This document shows positions 59,450 through 64,000 of a DNA stretch of 64,000 nucleotides, piece by piece. The DNA comes from Pseudisothecium myosuroides (lineage: Eukaryota > Streptophyta > Bryopsida > Hypnales > Lembophyllaceae): NCBI GenBank assembly GCA_951799445.1, contig OX637295.1, positions 3,100,001 to 3,164,000 on the forward strand, written 5' to 3'. A program made the translations under genes and the position numbers. The first letter of the stretch is position 1. Each line of letters starts with the position of its first letter. The notes beneath the pieces are model-generated. The model was not told where the DNA came from, searched no databases, and was given only the letters and a program-made list of their open reading frames with translations.

Positions 59450-61400
59450 AAACAACTAGTGTGCCTTGTGCCATGGCTATAACCAAAATAAAAATAAAAA
59501 TAGCCCGGAAAATAGTTACTTAATTTTTCAAATGAAATGTTGAAACTTTAAAATTCAATAACTTTTACATTATACTGCCAGAGGTTACATTCTTGACACA
59601 AATAAAAAGGTTTATGCACAAAGTGGTGCAAGGGCTTTGTTTTAGGGTGTTTGAACATACAATTTAAAAGGCATGGTTTTTTTAAAAATTGAAAAAAAAA
59701 TTGAATTGAAAAATAATTGAAAAATTGAAAAAAATTGAAATTAAATTGAAAAATTTAAACAAAAATTCATAACTTTCACACCGTATGTTTAAACGCCACA
59801 AAACTAGCACAAATAGAAAGCTCTATGCACAAAAGAGCTCAAGGACTTAGTTTTGTGGTGTTTGGATATGCTATGTGGAAGTTATAGATTTTACAAAATA
59901 AAAGAGAATTTAATTCAATTTTTTTATTCATAAAAACTTTCAAATTCAATGATTTTCAAATTGTAGGTCCAAACACCACAAATCAAAGTCCGCGCACCCT
60001 TCCTTGCCAAGAATTTTTCACCGGTACTTAGAATGTTACTGGATGCCTTACGATTTTTTTTGAGTTTCTTTTAATCAAAAATAAAATAAAAATCTTTAAA
60101 AATCACTATGATTACAAATTAGCATTTTGAACTTATAGAAAAAAAATGTTGTAAAAATATTAAATATTCAATCTACATTTGATTTTAAAAGTAAATTTTA
60201 TGGCTTCAAATTTTATTGTAAAATATTGGTTTGTATAATTGTTGATCTAAGCGTATGGATGTAAAATAATAAATGTTAAATAATCTTAGTTTATATAAAT
60301 CAAACATGATAGATAGATAGATCAATATATATCAGTTGTCATGTACAGTCATCATGCTAAGGCAAAGTTCCAAGAAATAGCTACACTAAATAGTGAAATT
60401 AGGTTGCCTTAACAATTAGGTTGCCTTACTTCAAGAAGATCTCTTTACAAGCCAACCAATCAACAAATATGTCCATTGTTTTTTCTGTTTGTACACATAG
60501 AGGTTCATGAGTCCCACATGCATAAATTTTTAATTCAAAAAAGTAGTAAATTCTTGTAAAGAAATAATACATATTTATATAGTGTAGAATGTCGAGAAAT
60601 TAGTGTAGGGCAACCTAATTTCACTATTTAGTGTAGCGACTTTGGGGGAGTTGACAACCGCGAATCTGGAATGGGAACCAATCCCAGTTTTCAGAGCTTC
60701 GTGCATTTACCTTTAAATCGTAGTTCTGGAGCTTTGGAAGTATTGCAAACTACACGACGTATTTCACCATGGATTGCATATCAATACAATACCGGTACAA
60801 CAAATGAAAAATGGATTTAGGGTTACAATTATAATGCAATTATATGTTTGCGTGTGCTGTTAGATCATTGGGGATAGGTTCTAACAGGTCATTCGGGTCA
60901 TGTACTCACGTGTAAGCAGATGCAGAGACGGAACCTGAGCATTCGGAAGAAATCTCAATTCTCGATAACTTAGAGCTTCAAATCATCCAGCAAATCATCC
61001 AGCAAGCTTCCAAGCACTGTATTGTACTCCTGAAGGTTCTACATAAAGATCAGGATTGGCCGCAACATTGTCAAGTCTCCATTCAGTTTAAGCTTAGTTT
61101 AGTGACCTTCCATATAAAGCATGTAGAACAATAGCAAACTAGAGCCCCAAGGTGTTTGGGATCCGTCCACGAACTTCCCACAACACTCAATAAGACAAAA
61201 CCACACCAAAAATAAGGTAAAGGGGGAGATATTGAACATTGGGAACGCAATGGAGCGGCGTTCTATGAGCAAACGTTGCTCAAACGTTGCTCACTTAGTC
61301 CATATTTAATTTTGCCTGCCTAACGTTGCTTAGACGTTGCTTGAGTCAAGAACAAAATGCAAATGTTGCTAAAAACCGTTGCATACAACCCTGGTTTCTA
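59450..61400. other. AT-rich stretch, no gene recognised
   Basis: Repeated TTGAAAAATTGAAAAAAATTG (59690-59760), paired CACAAAG/AAGAGCTCAAGG words and ATAGATAGATAG near 60310. The words GTAGCG or GTAGCTA near TAAATAGTGAAATTAGGTTG occur at 60380 and, inverted, at 60620, about 240 bp apart, a possible inverted-repeat element. Confidence 0.4.
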
Positions 61401-61499
61401 GTAGTGGACCACCCTAATTAAAATAACTCTTCATTTGATCGCATGTCTCCAGCTAAAGTGCACCCCTGAGTGTCCTCCATCTAGAGTGTAGAGACTATG

Positions 61500-61690
61500 C
61501 AGAGTGTTCAATGCCAAGCGTCTCCTGAAATCATTCACTCAATACAGACTGAGCACTGTGACCATACTTCGGAGTAGAGTCAGAAACACTCGTCCAAATT
61601 TTGCAAGAGATTGACCGTTTAGACCAGCAAAGTTCTGTTGGGCTTTTCAGCTTCCAACGACCTATTTTTAATAGGAATAGAATTTGGGTA
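61500..61690 (-). repeat. Fragment of the duplicated unit
   Basis: The text GAGATTGACCGTTTAGACCAGCAAAGTTC, with GGGCTTTTCAGCTTC after it, matches 18855-18910 of copy C. It indicates a sixth, partial copy or the left extension of copy E. Confidence 0.6.
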
Positions 61691-61978
61691 CAGATGAGAA
61701 TGGGTTGTGCAGGAGGGTGTGGCAACTCGAAGATATGGAAGTGTGACTAGACTCACACTAATTAAATTAACGAAATTGAAGATTTCACCAAGTTATTTTG
61801 CACTTGGAATATTAGACACTCCTATCGTGAGTATCGTCCTATCGTCAGAAAGCAGATTGTCTGCAGGTTGCAAAAGATTTGTGAAAATCACCTGTTGCTT
61901 CTTCTGATTTTCTAGCAACCGATCTGGTCCGATCATAATTGGAGGCAGCTATTTATAAAGTACTGAAGTTGAACACAT

Positions 61979-62140
61979 GGGAAGTAGAAGGGGTTACCAT
62001 GTGGAGAAAATTGGACCATTACCACATGGTAACCACCTCTTAAGTGGTAAACTCATAGTAGTTTACCACTTAGAAGGTGGTTACCATGTGGAAAAAATTG
62101 GACCATTCCCACACGGTAACAGCTTCTACTTCCCCTGTGC
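61979..62140. mobile_element. 160-bp hairpin element
   Basis: The outer arms read GGGAAGTAGAAG...GTTACCATGTGG at the left and the complement of GGGGAAGTAGAAGCTGTTACCGTGTGG at the right. The centre (about 62019-62090) is a nearly perfect inverted repeat with 32-bp arms starting CCACATGGTAACCACC and a loop of about six bases. The whole could fold into one long stem, as a foldback MITE or a small-RNA precursor would. No clear target duplication was found. Confidence 0.7.
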
Positions 62141-63035
62141 GAATGTATGCCAGGGGTTGAATTGAAGTAAGGGCATAATAATGGCTAACCAGGGCTTATA
62201 ACATACTCATTAGGAGTTGGAAGTTACACTGTTTCGAAATAGATCTTCTTTCAATTGTGAGTCACCATGGGTCTAAGGATAAAATGGAAAAACCTGAGGG
62301 GAAAATATTCTGGAATGTTCAGTTCATTCCACGACAGTGCCTTACTTGAATGTCGTTACTGGCATGGTTCCTCAATAGGATTACTAGTAGTCACTCGTGA
62401 ATATCATAATAGATCTCATTTGCCCCCGATCGATTGATCACACTGAGGTTCAGCTCAGAAGTAAGCGCCAACGTTGACGCACATGAAGCAGTTGATCGAA
62501 ACGCACATTCAAGTAACTGAAGTACTTTAAAGTCTTTCATAATTCATACAGTTTATTCTGTCGTATAAGGTGTCCAACAAGTGTCTGATCAGCTTGAAAG
62601 CTGTGGTATTAATTTCAAATCGTTAATTATTGTCACAATGCGTGAACAAAGAATCAGTAACTACTCCAATCATCTAAAATGAATCTGTACAAACTAAGAC
62701 GATGTTTGATTTCCGAGATCAAGGATTGTAACTATTGGAATGCATGATCGAGATCTCACTGCATGATACTTCCATATTCTGCCGTATGAGCCAGCTTGCT
62801 GTGGTATTCCATTGCAATGCGTTCTTCGGTTCAAGAACTCATCGCAAGAAAGGAAGAACAATTGACCCCGGAATTGGCCGGGTTTATCTAATGAAGCTCG
62901 AATCCTCGCCTCATTCAGCTGCTTTCGTCAACAGTCGACGATGATCTCGAGCAGTTGTCATGATCCCCACGTGCTTTCGTCGACAGTCGACAGTGATCTC
63001 GAGCAGTTGTCTTGATTGCAACGATCGAGCTACTT

Positions 63036-63152
63036 TCATTGACGAAGGAGCTTCGAAGGAGGTCTCCACTTGGAGGAGCCCCCATCCCCCATGGGAGAAG
63101 CCTTTGACGGAGGCCTCCACTTCGATGATCCCCCATCGCCCATCACGGCCAT
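63036..63152 (-). CDS. Small repeat protein, copy E (38 aa, two 17-residue repeats)
   Basis: ATG at 63152 gives M-A-V-M, GDGGSSKWRPPSK, ASPM, a second GDGGSSKWRPPSK, then L-L-R-Q and TGA at 63036-63038. Two extra codons (CTC CTT) precede the conserved R-Q-stop, an in-frame 6-bp insertion relative to the others. TATA lies about 263 bp upstream. This copy lies more than 33 kb from the rest, yet the peptide repeat is unchanged, while synonymous positions differ. Confidence 0.62.
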   Translation of the reverse strand: MAVMGDGGSSKWRPPSKASPMGDGGSSKWRPPSKLLRQ

Positions 63153-63414
63153 GATGGCAAGTAGCTCTGGAACTCAATGAGACTTCAGTCGTTAAGCTCG
63201 ATCTTGAAAATACTGGTCGCTCTGTAAGCTTCTATTAGCTAGATCAGTTCCCACGAAGAAGGCCTCTCCGATGGATCAGAAGCCGGGCACATGTGTCAAA
63301 TTGGAGCCCCGGGTGTAAATTTGATATATCACTTGCTGCAGCAATAGCGTCTTCAGATATGATTGACGTTTTATTCAGATGAGATTGTTGTGACAGAATG
63401 ATTGTGAGGTTCCC

Positions 63415-63990
63415 TTTTATACGTTCCGATTCCGATCCTGCTGCAGCGAGCGAGCGCTGTTCAAAATACGCGGACTTTGTCAGCGGACGCCCGAATTTGA
63501 CAGACCAAAGCTTGAGCGAACGCCGCTTGAGAATTGAGATAACATTCAAAGGATGTGGGTCATCTGGCAGTCAAACGGCATGGTAGAATATTCGTGTTGA
63601 ACGGCGCTTGCCAGGACAACGCGAAGTACGCGACGTGTCGTCCGATTCTGAGTTGCAGTTGGCAGTCAGGCGAACTCACTTCCTCCGACGAGGTTGGAAG
63701 TCCGAGGTGCAGCCCTGGCGGGAATATCATTTCCAACGAAGATTCAATTCGACGTTCGGTCACTAATATAACTTGGTCAATTTCACAATTACAAACAAAA
63801 GTTTGGTCCATTTGGTCCACAGAGACATGATCAATTTCTGAAGTGATGTGGCGCCGGGCAGCTAGCCGGACCACTCTTGCACTGCTGCCATTGATGGTGA
63901 CGAAACTTTTCTCCTGGCGGGGTCCGGCTGCCGACATCGCGGGCATCAGCATGCGCAGCTGGTCCTATACTGATTCGAAGACTTTCCCCA
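63415..63990 (-). promoter_or_regulatory. TATA box and conserved upstream region, copy E
   Basis: Minus-strand GGAACGTATAAAAGGG at about 63428-63413. Upstream are GTCCGCTGACAAAGTCCGCG near 63480, GACACGTCGCG near 63635 (ACGT core, ABRE-like ACGTGTC) and GCTGATGCCCGCGATGTC near 63945. Confidence 0.5.
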
Positions 63991-64000
63991 TGCAGACCAT

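Larger units (their letters stand above)
62370..64000 (-). repeat. Duplicated unit, copy E, cut by the window edge
   Basis: Co-linear with copies A to D: TTGATCACACTGAGGTTCAGCTCAGAAG at 62435, GTGAACAAAGAATCAGTAAC at 62640, the coding repeat at 63036-63152, TATA at 63415, CGGACTTTGTCAGCGGACG at 63471 and GGCATCAGCATGCGCAGCTG at 63942. A local duplication of GTCGACAGT(C)GATCTCGAGCAG lies at 62928-63015. Confidence 0.8.

Overview
The window is eukaryotic nuclear DNA from a land plant. I saw no operons, Shine-Dalgarno sites, rRNA or intact tRNA. The plant assignment rests on GT-AG introns, a CACTA/En-Spm transposase of the TNP2-DUF4218-DUF4216 type, a Ty1/copia element whose primer site matches the plant initiator tRNA-Met anticodon arm, and degenerate TTTAGGG motifs. 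The unfamiliar gene families and the DUF7869-type gene suggest a seed-free plant (moss, liverwort, lycophyte or fern), but that is weak inference. Most of the window is repeats and transposon debris.

Layout. 0-2.2 kb: short tandem and duplicated repeats. 2.24-3.56 kb: about 20 units of roughly 67 bp, each with a 21-bp palindrome (TTCACCT-N7-AGGTGAA). 3.75-10.5 kb: an intron-rich locus with an N-terminal part carrying an NGQHS motif and a downstream part resembling an FCP1/NIF HAD phosphatase without the second catalytic Asp. The exons can be joined in phase into one long gene, but two in-frame TAA codons interrupt it. 11-21 kb, 23.7-30.5 kb (split by a copia element) and 62.4-64 kb: five diverged copies of a duplicated unit. 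Each carries, on the minus strand, a TATA box about 250-310 bp upstream of a very small ORF (36, 38 or 53 aa) built from a 17-residue repeat, GDGGSSKWRPPSK plus a 4-residue linker. Base changes between repeats and copies are almost all synonymous in that frame, and start, stop and frame are kept in all five. This is the best candidate for an undescribed gene family.

Between these copies lie seven full-length members of a MITE family (195 or about 300 bp, TIR starting ATGGGCAATTTCGTTAAA, mostly 4-bp target duplications). The copia element (24156-29424) has 258-bp LTRs, a 5-bp duplication, a PBS complementary to the anticodon arm of initiator tRNA, and two disabling lesions.

33-36 kb: AT-rich dispersed repeats and a possible SINE. 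36.4-39.05 kb (minus): a decayed DUF7869-type gene, probably a transposase. Upstream of it (39.06-40.04 kb) are about ten 21-bp palindromes of the same design as those at 2.2-3.6 kb (TTCAACT-N7-AGTTGAA). This suggests the two loci are related elements with subterminal binding sites. 42.9-45.6 kb: a minus-strand spliced gene of unknown function. 45.9-52.8 kb: tandem repeats interrupted by a 4,222-bp TG...CA insertion with a 5-bp duplication, possibly a solo LTR. 54.4-57.1 kb: CACTA transposase pseudogene. 57-62 kb: AT-rich repeats and a 160-bp hairpin element.
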